DNA of 31,217 nt from Sandaracinobacteroides sp031425455. Lineage in GTDB: Bacteria > Pseudomonadota > Alphaproteobacteria > Sphingomonadales > Sphingomonadaceae. Every line of letters begins with the position of its first letter. Position 1 is the first letter of the stretch. Both the position numbers and the translations under genes were made by a program. Positions 23,763-31,217 of this stretch are shown here, piece after piece. Location of the stretch: assembly GCA_031425455.1 (NCBI GenBank), contig JANPJJ010000151.1, positions 1 through 31,217 of the forward strand. The letters run 5' to 3'. The notes beneath the pieces are model-generated. The model was not told the origin of the DNA. It did not search any database and saw only the letters and a program-made list of their open reading frames with translations.

Positions 23763-23792
23763 TCATCGCCGGAGCACCCGCTCCGGCGGTGA
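23763..23792 (+). terminator. Strong hairpin after the second UrcA gene, possible terminator
   Basis: CGCCGGAGC-ACCC-GCTCCGGCG is a perfect 9-bp stem that extends to 13 bp with one G-T mismatch (TCAT..GTGA flanks). There is no T-run, so it is either a T-poor terminator or an RNA-stabilising 3' structure. It lies 12 bases after the stop and separates the UrcA group from the YcaO-TfuA cassette. Confidence 0.6.
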
Positions 23793-23891
23793 TTCCATGC
23801 CGCCGACACAGGCCGTCGCAAAGTAGCGGCCGTTGATATACCGTCGATCAGCCGAACACTTGTCCGATCGTGCGCCAAACAGGAGATTGGT

Positions 23892-24185
23892 ATGTCCGAT
23901 TCCCCGGATCCCGCCGCCTCGTCCGTCCTTTTCCTCACCTGCGTCAGAGACGAAGGCGGGAACATCGTCGAATATATCTACAGCGCCGAAGTCGCCCGCT
24001 TCAAATGGAGCGACCTCTCCGCCGATCCGGTGAACAACGACGTGCTCGCCGAGCTGGACCGGCAGTTCTCCGTCCCGCAACCGATGCAAACGAGGATGTT
24101 GCAGTCCGGCCCGCCCGGGCCCGGCATGGAAGATGCGTTCCGGTTCCTCGCAACCCGGTTCCTGGCCACCGGCAACGAAGAGTAA
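23892..24185 (+). CDS. 97-residue protein of unknown function, candidate substrate or partner of YcaO-TfuA
   Basis: A small, acidic, soluble-looking protein with no signal peptide and a single cysteine (C17 in LFLTCVRDEGG). The first half contains SVLFLTCVRDE and NIVEYIYSAEVARFKW, which look beta-rich. The second half holds PVNNDVLAELDRQF, a proline/glycine stretch SGPPGPG, and a helix-like tail EDAFRFLATRFLATG. ATG at 23892 has AGGAG 7 bases upstream. It ends 8 bases before the YcaO gene, so the two are almost certainly co-transcribed. I do not recognise the family. A RiPP precursor is one possibility, with the aromatic tail as core; an accessory or recognition protein is equally possible. 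Confidence 0.75.
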   Translation: MSDSPDPAASSVLFLTCVRDEGGNIVEYIYSAEVARFKWSDLSADPVNNDVLAELDRQFSVPQPMQTRMLQSGPPGPGMEDAFRFLATRFLATGNEE

Positions 24186-24193
24186 GTCCGGCC

Positions 24194-25312
24194 ATGGCGG
24201 TCCGGCGCAGCCAGCCCGCATCGCTCACACTGAAGCGAGCGCGCGCCGCCGCCGATGCCGTCGGTGTCACCCGGCTGGCCGAGGTAACCGGATTCGACCT
24301 CGTCGGCATTCCGGTGATGCAGGCCATTCGGCCCCGGTCGAGGTCGCTGAGTGTCAGCCAAGGCAAGGGGCGCTCGCGGCTGGCGGCCTCCGTTTCGGCC
24401 CTGATGGAAGCGCTGGAGCTGGACGCCGCAGAGCGCCGCACGGCGGACTTAGCGGGCCCGGCCCAGCCGGACGAGAAGGCGCTTTGGCAAGAACACCTCC
24501 GCAACGGAGCCGGCTTTCCCGGCGAATCGATCCCGTGGCTGGAAGGCCGGAACCTGCTTACGGGCCGAGCCTGCCGGATCCCGCTCTGGATGGTGTCGCT
24601 GAATTGCGCCGAACCGTTCGACCCCGCGCCGGGCGCCTCCGGCATGGGCGCGGTCTCCACCGGAATCGCCGGCGGCAACAACCGCGCCGAAGCAGTGGTC
24701 ACTGCCCTTGCCGAGATACGCGAGCGCGAGGCGCTGTTCCGGTTCCAGCAGGCCGATCCCCGCACCCGGCGCAGCTGGGAAGTCTGTGCGACCGCGCTGG
24801 AAGGGCGCGAGGCCCGATGGGCGACCGCGCGGATCGCCCGGGCGGGGCTCGGGCTCAGGGTCTGGGACCTGGCCCCGGGAGAGGCGTTCCCGATACGACT
24901 CGCCGTGATCCTGGCCGGCCCGGGGTTGCCACGACTGGCGCCTGCGCTGGGAATCAGCTGCGGGATCGGCGCCGCTTCGGCAAACTTCGGCGCCCTGGCG
25001 GAGGCGGCGCAGGCCCGCGTAACGCTCCTCGCCGGTGCCCGCGACGACATCCTTCCGCAGGACTATGCCGACCCCGCCGGGCGAACCATGCGCCTGCTGC
25101 TGGGCTCGCTCAGCCTCGGCGCGGCTCGGGTGGCCCCCGCAGCCTGTCCCCCACCGCCGACCAGCCTCGAAGCCGCGCAGGACGGCCTGCTGGCGGCGCT
25201 GGAGGCGAGCGGGGCGGCGGCGATCGCCGTGGCAAGCCTTGCCGAGCATCCGGGACCGCTCGATTTCGTCAAGGCGGTGGCCCCCGGCGTTCCCGACGGA
25301 GAGAGACGTTGA
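24194..25312 (+). CDS. YcaO-family protein, probable ATP-dependent peptide thioamide synthetase subunit
   Basis: A 372-residue YcaO-domain protein. The ATP/Mg-binding landmarks are recognisable: SVSQGKGRS at 53-61, SALMEALE at 68-75 (Sx3Ex2E) and GGNNRAEAVVTALAEIRERE at 160-179 with E174 and E177-R178. YcaO proteins phosphorylate a backbone amide in ribosomal peptides or proteins; with TfuA they insert sulfur to make a thioamide. The C-terminus (APGVPDGERR) lacks the PxPxP tail of azoline-forming YcaOs, which fits the TfuA-associated class. The ATG at 24194 was chosen because the preceding gene ends at 24185; the open frame upstream has no support. The stop overlaps the tfuA start (TGATG). 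The target peptide is unknown. Confidence 0.85.
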   Translation: MAVRRSQPASLTLKRARAAADAVGVTRLAEVTGFDLVGIPVMQAIRPRSRSLSVSQGKGRSRLAASVSALMEALELDAAERRTADLAGPAQPDEKALWQEHLRNGAGFPGESIPWLEGRNLLTGRACRIPLWMVSLNCAEPFDPAPGASGMGAVSTGIAGGNNRAEAVVTALAEIREREALFRFQQADPRTRRSWEVCATALEGREARWATARIARAGLGLRVWDLAPGEAFPIRLAVILAGPGLPRLAPALGISCGIGAASANFGALAEAAQARVTLLAGARDDILPQDYADPAGRTMRLLLGSLSLGAARVAPAACPPPPTSLEAAQDGLLAALEASGAAAIAVASLAEHPGPLDFVKAVAPGVPDGERR

Positions 25313-26004
25313 TGATGATCCTCTTCGTCGGCCCGACGCTCTGGGGCAGCAGCATGCCCCTGCCGCCCGGCGTAATGCGCTGTCCACCGGCCGCCGCCGG
25401 GGATGTCCGCCGCGCCATCGCCGCCCGGCCCCAAGCGATCGCCCTGATCGACGGCGTATTCGGAACGGCGCCTTCCGTCTGGCACAAGGAGATCCTCGAC
25501 GCGCTCGATTGCGGCATCCCGGTGCTGGGGGCAGCAAGCCTCGGGGCATTGCGGGCGGCGGAGCTGTGCCGCTTCGGCATGGAAGGCGTGGGCCGCGTGT
25601 TCGAGGCCTGCCGCGACGGGCAGATCGTGCGCGACGACGCGGTGCTCGTCGCGCACGCACCTGCCGAGCTCGGCTGGCGCCCCCTCAGCGTTGCGCTGGT
25701 GGACGCCGAAGCGGCCCTGCAACGGGCGCCACTGGCTGTGGAAGACCGAGCCGCGCTGCTTCGCGTCGCGCGTCGAACGCCCTACGCGGAGCGCACCTGG
25801 CCGGGCATGCTTGCGGCCATCGAGAGAGGCCAGCGCCTCGGCCCCCTCCTGCGCCGGCATGGCTTCAGCCAGAAGCGACAAGACGCCGAGGCATTGCTGG
25901 CAAGACTTGGGCAGCCGATCGCAGCACCTATGCCGCAGCACCCTGCCCGGCTTGTCAGGACCCCCCACTACAACAGGCTGTGTGACAGGCGGTGCTCCAC
26001 CTGA
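25312..26004 (+). CDS. TfuA-like protein
   Basis: A 230-residue TfuA-family protein, the usual partner of YcaO in thioamide formation and a component of the trifolitoxin cluster of Rhizobium. The family core is clear: ILFVGPTL at the N-terminus, ALIDGVFGTAPSVWHKEILDAL at ~44-65, then PVLGAASLGALRAAEL and FGMEGVGRVFEACRDG. Family knowledge suggests it helps deliver sulfur or allosterically activates YcaO. ATG at 25312 overlaps the YcaO stop (TGATG); the next codon is also ATG. Its 3' end overlaps by 37 bp the 3' end of the opposing regulator gene, an arrangement that could cause transcriptional interference. No protease or exporter gene follows, so the cassette is minimal. Confidence 0.87.
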   Translation: MMILFVGPTLWGSSMPLPPGVMRCPPAAAGDVRRAIAARPQAIALIDGVFGTAPSVWHKEILDALDCGIPVLGAASLGALRAAELCRFGMEGVGRVFEACRDGQIVRDDAVLVAHAPAELGWRPLSVALVDAEAALQRAPLAVEDRAALLRVARRTPYAERTWPGMLAAIERGQRLGPLLRRHGFSQKRQDAEALLARLGQPIAAPMPQHPARLVRTPHYNRLCDRRCST

Positions 26005-27989
26005 AGCCCCGCCGCGCGAAGCCCGTCGACGACGATCGCCCGGTGCGACGGGTCACGGAGCGGCAGATATTTGAAGATCGCCTCGGGAATGTCGCCGTCG
26101 TGGAACGGCCTGGGCCCTTGCCAGATCGCCAGCAATCCTTCCCGCAGTTCGGCGGCCCGGGCCGGGGCAGCCTGACGCTGAAGCAGGCCCAGGCAGGCCG
26201 TTTCGATTGCGAGATATTGCGGCGAAGGGTCGGATCCCAGTTCGAACTGCTCCAGCGCCGCTGTGGGATTGCCCTCCAGGGCGTGGCTCAGGGCGACATC
26301 GGCAAAATAGTCGCTGCGGGGAAATGGATTGAGTTCGAAAGCGCGCTGGATGCAGCGGCGACCTTCCGAAGCATGCCCGATCAGCGTCAGCGCCAGCCCG
26401 CATTGCTCGACATTGTCGGCATGGTTCGGGCCCAGCGCCAGCGCCTCTCGAAGCAGCGCCTCGGCCCGGTCCCACTGGCCGTGGCGCAGGTGGCACCAGC
26501 CCAGCCGGGCCCGGGCGTCGGCGTTGTGCGGCTCCAGCTGGACGGCCTCCTGCGCCAGCTTCAGTGCGCGGGCGCGCCACGGCGCCGGATCGTGCCCGGC
26601 GATGCGCTGCAGGAAATCGCTATTGTAGCACAGTACCAGGTGCAGCCGCGCATTGACGAACCCGGGATCGAGCAGCAGCGCCTGTTCCAGATGCGCCGCC
26701 GCCCCTTGCGCCTCGGCCAGTGTCCGGGCGGTGAGCACCCCAACCCGGCCGCGCAGATAGAGCGCATAGGCCGCCGGCGCCGCCGCCTCCAGCCGGCGCG
26801 ATGCGATCAGGTCTCGCTCCACGGTGGGGAGCATGGCGCCCGCCACCCGATCGACCACATCGTCCAGCACGGCGCCGATCTGGTCGGGGCCGGCATCGAT
26901 CTGGTGGCTCCACACCACCCGCTCCTCCCCAAGCTCGACCAGCCGCAGATTGACCCGGCGGCCGAGGGCGCCGGGGCGGATGCTGCCAGACAGGGAATAG
27001 CTCGCGATAGCGCGGCGGCTGACGCGCTCCAGCCGTTCCGACGTCGGGTGCGAAAGCGACAACACGCGGATGTCGGGCAGCCGGTTCAGCGCCGCTTCGA
27101 TATCGTTCAGCAGCACCCGCGACAGCGCCTGTGCATCGCCGTCGCCATCCAGCACGGCGAATGGCGACACCACGATGACCGGGGCCCCGCCGCCCGCCGC
27201 ACCGCCGCCCGCCGCACCGCCGCCGTCCGCAAACCCCGCATCGGACGCTGTCGTGGCCGCTGCGGGGGCCGGCGGCGTTGCCGACAGATCGATCAGCAGC
27301 AGGCGGGTGGCCGACGACGGCTCAGCATCGAAATCCCGCGCCAGCTGCGCCTCCAGCAGGCGATAGCGGCGGTGCATCGAGGCAAGGTCGCCGACGGCAT
27401 GGTCGAGCCGCATGCCGAGCCGCACGGCTGCCTCGGGGTCGTCGGCGAGGCGCTGCAGCGCCGTTGCGATCGTCCGCGCCGGCTCGCGGTCTGGGCACGC
27501 CTCCGCCACGGCCAGGGCTGCGGTTGAGAGCCGCGCACCGAAGCGGGCACGCTCGCCGCGGAGCCAGTCGTCGAACGCCGGAGAGAGCCCGTCCAGATCG
27601 GCCAGCAGCGCACCATCGAGCGCGGACAACCGCGCGGCCAGCGTCGCGGCATCGGCGCCGTCCAGCGCTGCGTCCAGGTCCATCGTGTCGGCACGCCAGG
27701 CCCCGGTCGCAAGCGCCACATCCTGCCGCGTGGCGACGACCAGCGGCGCGGCAGCCGGCGCCTGGTCCTTCAGGTCGGCCAGCGCCTGGCGCAGGCTGGC
27801 ACGCGCCTGCGCCTCGCCCCGGTCGCTCCACAACAGCCCCACCAGTCGCTCGCGGCCGGCGGCATGGGCCGGCAGCCGCGCCAGATACCCGATCAGCGCC
27901 CGCATCTTGCGGCCGCGCGGCGTGATATCGGCGCCGGCCGAATCGCGCACCCGCATGTCGCCCAGCAGGGTCAGGTGAAATGGCGGCAT
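25968..27989 (-). CDS. SARP-like transcriptional regulator with TolB-like and TPR domains
   Basis: A 673-residue cytoplasmic regulator. Residues 1-75 are a winged-helix domain (FHLTLLGDMRVRDSAG, RGRKMRALIGYLA, ERLVGLLWSDR) of the SARP type. A bacterial transcriptional activation domain (about 95-235) follows, then an A/G/P-rich linker. A TolB-like/FlgO-type domain comes next (VIVVSPFAVLDGDGDAQALSRVL, IASYSLSGSIRPGALGRRVNLRLVELGEERVVWS), and the C-terminal half has TPR-like helices (DARARLGWCHLRHGQWDRAEALLREAL). This architecture lacks the ATPase of actinobacterial SARP/LAL proteins. The ATG shares a base with the anmK stop (TGATG), so it is translated with anmK. Its end overlaps tfuA by 37 bp. 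It could regulate the YcaO cassette or UrcA genes, but no direct evidence exists. Confidence 0.82.
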   Translation of the reverse strand: MPPFHLTLLGDMRVRDSAGADITPRGRKMRALIGYLARLPAHAAGRERLVGLLWSDRGEAQARASLRQALADLKDQAPAAAPLVVATRQDVALATGAWRADTMDLDAALDGADAATLAARLSALDGALLADLDGLSPAFDDWLRGERARFGARLSTAALAVAEACPDREPARTIATALQRLADDPEAAVRLGMRLDHAVGDLASMHRRYRLLEAQLARDFDAEPSSATRLLLIDLSATPPAPAAATTASDAGFADGGGAAGGGAAGGGAPVIVVSPFAVLDGDGDAQALSRVLLNDIEAALNRLPDIRVLSLSHPTSERLERVSRRAIASYSLSGSIRPGALGRRVNLRLVELGEERVVWSHQIDAGPDQIGAVLDDVVDRVAGAMLPTVERDLIASRRLEAAAPAAYALYLRGRVGVLTARTLAEAQGAAAHLEQALLLDPGFVNARLHLVLCYNSDFLQRIAGHDPAPWRARALKLAQEAVQLEPHNADARARLGWCHLRHGQWDRAEALLREALALGPNHADNVEQCGLALTLIGHASEGRRCIQRAFELNPFPRSDYFADVALSHALEGNPTAALEQFELGSDPSPQYLAIETACLGLLQRQAAPARAAELREGLLAIWQGPRPFHDGDIPEAIFKYLPLRDPSHRAIVVDGLRAAGLQVEHRLSHSLL
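27188..27226 (-). repeat. 15-bp tandem repeat in the regulator linker
   Basis: CGCCGCCCGCCGCAC is repeated exactly at 27188-27202 and 27203-27217, then partially, encoding a GGGAA-GGGAA-GGG linker between the activation and TolB-like domains. A 15-bp unit keeps frame, so copy number may vary between strains and change linker length. Confidence 0.8.
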
Positions 27990-29095
27990 CAGGGGTGGGC
28001 CAGCCGTCCGCCCGGCATCGGGGCGGGCACGCCCGTCGTCTCGGGCCAGCTCAGCGGCAGGCCCTTCAGATGGCGCACGGCGAGCCAGCCGAATGCCTGC
28101 GCTTCCAGCGCATCGCCATTCCAGCCCACGGCTTCCACCGCCTCCGTCGGCACAGCCGTGCGCGCGGCGATCATCGCCATCAGCGTCGGGTTGTGCCGCC
28201 CGCCCCCCGTCACCAGCAGGCGCTGCAATCGCACCGGCAGCCCCGCCAGCGCCAGTCGGACCGTCTCCGCCGTGAACGCCGTCAGGGTGGCTGCCCCATC
28301 CTCCAACCCCAGGCCGCGAGCCGCCGCGATCGAAAAGTCATCCCGGTCCAGCGACTTCGGCCCAGTCGCATCGAAGAACCCCAGATCGGCCATCCCCGTC
28401 AGCACGTCCTCGCGCACGGTCCCCGCCACCGCCAGCGCCCCCCCTGCATCATACCGCCCGCCGTCATGCTGCGCGACCCAGTCGTCGATCAGGCCGTTGC
28501 CGGGCCCGGTGTCGAATGCGCCCCATTCCTCTCCGGACAACCAGGTCAGATTGCCCACGCCGCCCAGGTTCAGCACGCCGATCGGCCCCACCGGCGCCGA
28601 CAAGCCGCTCGCCAGCGCCCGGTGATAGCCCGGCGCCAGCGGGGCCCCCTGGCCGCCCGCCGCCACGTCGGCACGGCGGAAATCATGCACCACCGGCCGG
28701 CCGGTCAGCTGCGCCAGCAGCGCCGCATCGCCGATCTGCCAGGTGAACGGCCGGGAATGCCCCGAACCCGGTGGCCGGTGCGCCACCGTCTGGCCATGAA
28801 ACCCGATCAGCGTGGCGGCCGCGCCCCCCGGCAGCCGCGCCACCGCCTCGGCATGCGCCAGCGTCAGCAGCCGCTCGGCCGCTGCGATGTCCGGGTGCTC
28901 GCCCGGCTCCGGCATTGCCAGCGCCGCTGCCGCCGCCCGGCGGATCACCGCCCGCTCGGCATCGCTGTAGGGCCGGTCGACAAACGCCACGGCCCGAACC
29001 AACGCTTCCCCGTCCGTCTCGATCAACGCGGCATCCACCGCATCCACCGACGTGCCAGACATCAGCCCGACCACCAGATATGTCTCAGCCGCCAT
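27989..29095 (-). CDS. anmK: Anhydro-N-acetylmuramic acid kinase
   Basis: A 368-residue ASKHA-fold kinase that opens and phosphorylates 1,6-anhydro-MurNAc to MurNAc-6-phosphate in peptidoglycan recycling, in the cytoplasm. Diagnostic motifs are VGLMSGTSVDAVD near the N-terminus (ATP binding and catalytic Asp), GFHGQTVAHRP, VLNLGGVGNLTWL and FDTGPGNGLIDDW. Length is normal for the family. ATG at 29093-29095. It is divergent from tyrS with 70 bases between; a nearby anmK/tyrS pairing also exists in enterobacteria. The stop overlaps the start of the SARP-like regulator gene, giving an unusual operon partner. Confidence 0.95.
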   Translation of the reverse strand: MAAETYLVVGLMSGTSVDAVDAALIETDGEALVRAVAFVDRPYSDAERAVIRRAAAAALAMPEPGEHPDIAAAERLLTLAHAEAVARLPGGAAATLIGFHGQTVAHRPPGSGHSRPFTWQIGDAALLAQLTGRPVVHDFRRADVAAGGQGAPLAPGYHRALASGLSAPVGPIGVLNLGGVGNLTWLSGEEWGAFDTGPGNGLIDDWVAQHDGGRYDAGGALAVAGTVREDVLTGMADLGFFDATGPKSLDRDDFSIAAARGLGLEDGAATLTAFTAETVRLALAGLPVRLQRLLVTGGGRHNPTLMAMIAARTAVPTEAVEAVGWNGDALEAQAFGWLAVRHLKGLPLSWPETTGVPAPMPGGRLAHP

Positions 29096-29165
29096 TCACT
29101 CACCCCGACCCGTCCCGCGAAGCGGTTTGCCATCGCCGGAACACCCTGTAGAGCGTGCCGCCATC

Positions 29166-30377
29166 ATGACCTACAAGTCCTCCTACCTGCAAACGCTGGA
29201 ACGTCGTGGCTATCTGCACCAGCTGACCGACGCCGCCGCCATCGACACGCTGGCGCAAAAGCCCGGCCTCACCGCCTATGTAGGCTTCGATCTCACCGGT
29301 CCGTCGCTCCACATCGGCCATCTGATGTCGATCATGATGCTGCGCCGCCTGCAGCAGCATGGCGGCAAGCCGATCGCGCTGATGGGCGGAGGTACCACGA
29401 AGATCGGCGACCCCAGCGGGAAGGATTCGGCCCGCGTCCTGCTCGACGATTCCACGATCGCCGCCAACAAGGCCAGCATCCGCCGCGTGTTCGAACGCTT
29501 CCTCACGTTCGGCGATGGCCCTTCCGACGCGATCATGGCCGACAATGCCGACTGGCTGGAACAGCTGAACTACATCGATTTCCTGCGCGACTACGGCCGG
29601 CACGTCTCCGTCAACCGCATGCTCTCGATGGATTCCGTCCGCCTCCGCCTCGAACGGGAACAGCCGCTGTCCTTCATCGAGTTCAACTACATGGTCTTCC
29701 AGGCCTATGATTTCGTCGAGCTGCACCGTCGCCATGGCTGCGTCATGCAGATGGGCGGCTCCGACCAATGGGGCAACATCACCCAGGGAACCGACCTCGG
29801 CCGCCGTGTGCTTGGCGCTGACCTCCACGGCCTCACCACCCCGCTCATCACCAACGCCGACGGCTCCAAGATGGGGAAAACCGCCGCCGGCGCAGTCTGG
29901 CTGAACGCCGAACAACTGCCCGACTGGGATTATTGGCAGTTCTGGCGCAACGTTGACGACCGCGACGTCGGCCGTTTCCTGCGCCTGTTCACCGACATGC
30001 CCGACGACGACATCGCCCGCCTGGAGTCGCTGCAAGGCGCCGAGATCAACGACGCCAAGATCGCCCTTGCCAACGCTGCCACCACGCTCTGCCGCGGCGC
30101 CGACGCCGCCGAACGCGCCGAAACCACCGCCCGCACCACATTCGCCGAAGGCGGCAGCGGCGATGCCCTCCCGCAAACCCAGGTCGCCTTCCCGATTCAG
30201 CTCGCCGACGCCCTGGTCGCCACCGGCCTCGCCGCGTCCAAAGGCGAAGCCCGGCGCAAACTCGCCGAAAACGCCGTCCGCATCGACGGCTCCCCCGCGA
30301 GCGACCCGACTCTCGCCCTCACCACGCCAGCGAAACTGTCGCTGGGCCGAAAACGCCATGCGCTGATCGTGGGGTGA
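29166..30377 (+). CDS. tyrS: Tyrosyl-tRNA synthetase
   Basis: A 403-residue class Ic aminoacyl-tRNA synthetase that charges tRNA-Tyr. The HIGH motif is H49-I-G-H52 in GPSLHIGHLM. The KMSKS loop is K235-M-G-K-T239 (SKMGKT), a common variant. GFDLTGPSLH and GSDQWGNITQG are tyrosine-binding signatures, and the C-terminal part (SKGEARRKLAENAVRIDG) is an S4 RNA-binding domain. ATG at 29166 follows the 70-base divergent region with anmK; longer in-frame extensions to 29052 would run into the anmK coding region and lack family similarity. Essential housekeeping gene, useful for phylogenetic placement. Confidence 0.96.
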   Translation: MTYKSSYLQTLERRGYLHQLTDAAAIDTLAQKPGLTAYVGFDLTGPSLHIGHLMSIMMLRRLQQHGGKPIALMGGGTTKIGDPSGKDSARVLLDDSTIAANKASIRRVFERFLTFGDGPSDAIMADNADWLEQLNYIDFLRDYGRHVSVNRMLSMDSVRLRLEREQPLSFIEFNYMVFQAYDFVELHRRHGCVMQMGGSDQWGNITQGTDLGRRVLGADLHGLTTPLITNADGSKMGKTAAGAVWLNAEQLPDWDYWQFWRNVDDRDVGRFLRLFTDMPDDDIARLESLQGAEINDAKIALANAATTLCRGADAAERAETTARTTFAEGGSGDALPQTQVAFPIQLADALVATGLAASKGEARRKLAENAVRIDGSPASDPTLALTTPAKLSLGRKRHALIVG

Positions 30378-30383
30378 GAGAAC

Positions 30384-30402
30384 GCAGGGGCTGTGCCCCT
30401 GC
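30384..30402. terminator. Short inverted repeat between convergent tyrS and Sel1 genes
   Basis: GCAGGGG-CTGTG-CCCCTGC is a perfect 7-bp stem with a 5-base loop in the 35-bp convergent spacer, followed by a C-run instead of a T-run. Position suggests a terminator for both genes; the missing T-tract makes this uncertain. Confidence 0.5.
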
Positions 30403-30412
30403 ACCCCCCAAG

Positions 30413-30916
30413 TCAGCGCCCGGACGTATCGACCAGCGCCAGTTGCGTCGGCGAGTGTCGGGCGACGAGCTGGGCCGCGCCGGGTTGGCCCTGGATCGCG
30501 GCGGCACGGGCGAGGGCGAGGGCGCGGGTCTTGTCCTGGGGAACGCCCCGGCCGCGGGCGAAGGCGTCGGCGAGGGCGAGCTGGGCCGGGGCATACCCCC
30601 GGCGGGCGGCGCGCATGAACCAGGCGGCGGCGACTGCAGGGTCGGCCGGGGCGCCCTGGCCCTTGGCGGCCATGGTGCCCAGCAGCGTTTCGGCAGCGGC
30701 GACGTCGCGCTGGGAGAGCTGGCGGAACAGGCCGCGGGCGGTGGCGTGGTCGCCGCGCCGGAACGCAGCGAGGCCGGCCTTCAGGAGATCGGGCGTGGCA
30801 ACCGCGGGCAGCTTGCCGGGGGCCGAAGGTACGGCTGCAGGGGCAGCCACGGAAGCGGCGGGAACTGCTGCCAGGAGGGCGAAGCCGGCCGCCAGAACTG
30901 TTCGGCAGGAATACAT
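30413..30916 (-). CDS. Sel1-like repeat protein, exported
   Basis: A 167-residue protein with a signal peptide (MYSCRTVLAAGFALLAAVPAASVA) and about two Sel1-like repeats: AAAETLLGTMAAKGQGAPADPAVAAAWFMRAARRG and YAPAQLALADAFARGRGVPQDKTRALALARAAAIQG. Sel1 repeats form TPR-like helical solenoids for protein-protein contacts, here probably in the periplasm. ATG at 30916 gives the signal peptide; an upstream extension to 30952 exists but places polar residues before it. A GGGGC sequence upstream is the only ribosome-site candidate. No specific partner can be named. Confidence 0.8.
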   Translation of the reverse strand: MYSCRTVLAAGFALLAAVPAASVAAPAAVPSAPGKLPAVATPDLLKAGLAAFRRGDHATARGLFRQLSQRDVAAAETLLGTMAAKGQGAPADPAVAAAWFMRAARRGYAPAQLALADAFARGRGVPQDKTRALALARAAAIQGQPGAAQLVARHSPTQLALVDTSGR

Positions 30917-30997
30917 CGCCCCGCAGATAGCCCAATCGGCTTGCCGGGCCAAGCATCCGATCTGCCGGGCGCTCGGTTTGGCGCACGGCGTAGCATT

Positions 30998-31217
30998 TCA
31001 GCCGCTTCGAAGCGTGGCGACGGCAGCGTCTTTTTCAAACAGATAGAGAAGGTTGCGCGCCGGGGCGCCGCGCGGCCCTTCCAGGCCGCCGTCGCGCGCA
31101 ATCAACAGCCTGGCGTCGTCATGGGCTGCGGGAAGCAGCCGCTGCACCTGGTCCGGGTCGGCCAGTGCGAAGCCCGTGCTGGACAGGCCGCCGCGCTCCT
31201 TCACCCCGTTCAGGTCG
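30998..31217 (-). CDS. C-terminal fragment of an unrecognised protein, 5' end outside window
   Basis: The frame is open from the right edge to a TGA at 30998 (about 72 codons visible). The visible C-terminus contains GVKERGGLSSTGFALADPDQ, then LLIARDGGLEGPRGAPARNL and LYLFEKDAA. It is a soluble-looking, mixed-charge sequence without a membrane segment. I do not recognise the family. A GTG at 31204 could be an internal start but the frame continues in phase beyond it, so the gene most likely begins outside. It is followed after 81 bases by the Sel1 gene on the same strand, possibly the same transcript. Confidence 0.55.
   Translation of the reverse strand, partial: DLNGVKERGGLSSTGFALADPDQVQRLLPAAHDDARLLIARDGGLEGPRGAPARNLLYLFEKDAAVATLRSG

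Noticed and set aside
23870..24193. Upstream extension of the YcaO gene to 480 codons
   Set aside because: It would overlap the whole 97-aa gene in another frame, and YcaO similarity starts only after 24194.
29100..30986. 628-codon minus-strand frame opposite tyrS
   Set aside because: Shadow of tyrS, whose HIGH and KMGKT motifs and S4 domain are on the plus strand.

Overview
The window is a GC-rich chromosomal segment that reads as an alphaproteobacterium of the Sphingomonadales. The clues are a Caulobacter/Xanthomonas-type TonB receptor, two UrcA-family proteins, an MBG-repeat adhesin, an SSS sugar symporter beside De Ley-Doudoroff genes, and dense coding with TGATG/ATGA gene overlaps. No tRNA, rRNA, CRISPR array, insertion sequence or phage gene was seen.

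Positions 1-5783 (minus): the 5' part of a very large two-partner-secretion type adhesin. It has a weak signal peptide, a TPS domain, a long beta-helix-like region and at least 12 tandem MBG (YGX-type) domains, and it runs off the left edge.

Positions 5863-19027: a galactose (De Ley-Doudoroff) utilisation locus built from two divergent promoter regions. The left operon is SSS symporter-dgoK-dgoA (minus), divergent from an FCD-type GntR regulator (plus). The right operon is a XylD-like IlvD/Edd dehydratase-galM-GH5-GH43 (minus), divergent from D-galactose 1-dehydrogenase (plus), followed by a TonB-dependent receptor (plus). In the inferred scheme the receptor takes up oligosaccharides, GH5/GH43 trim them, GalM interconverts galactose anomers and the symporter imports galactose. 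Galactose is then oxidised, dehydrated, phosphorylated by DgoK and cleaved by DgoA to pyruvate and glyceraldehyde-3-phosphate. A lactonase is missing from the window. A 17-bp AT-rich quasi-palindrome recurs in the symporter/regulator, dehydratase/dehydrogenase and TonB promoter regions and is a candidate operator for the GntR protein.

Positions 19037-22428: a minus-strand operon of an 11-codon leader ORF with a near-perfect Shine-Dalgarno, two different cysteine desulfurases and a 2Fe-2S ferredoxin, divergent from an alpha/beta hydrolase gene that ends at a strong terminator.

Positions 22493-23792: two UrcA-family secreted proteins flanking an undescribed 43-aa peptide. Each of the three genes is preceded by 11-bp-phased direct repeats with a TSACR core, the arrangement expected for a PhoB/OmpR-type response regulator.

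Positions 23892-27989: a compact cassette of a 97-aa unknown protein, a YcaO cyclodehydratase-family protein and a TfuA-like protein, which is the core machinery for peptide thioamidation. It is convergent with, and overlaps, a SARP-like/TolB-like/TPR regulator gene that is itself translationally coupled to anmK.

Positions 27989-31217: anmK (peptidoglycan recycling) divergent from tyrS, a Sel1-repeat protein, and the C-terminal end of an unrecognised gene at the right edge.
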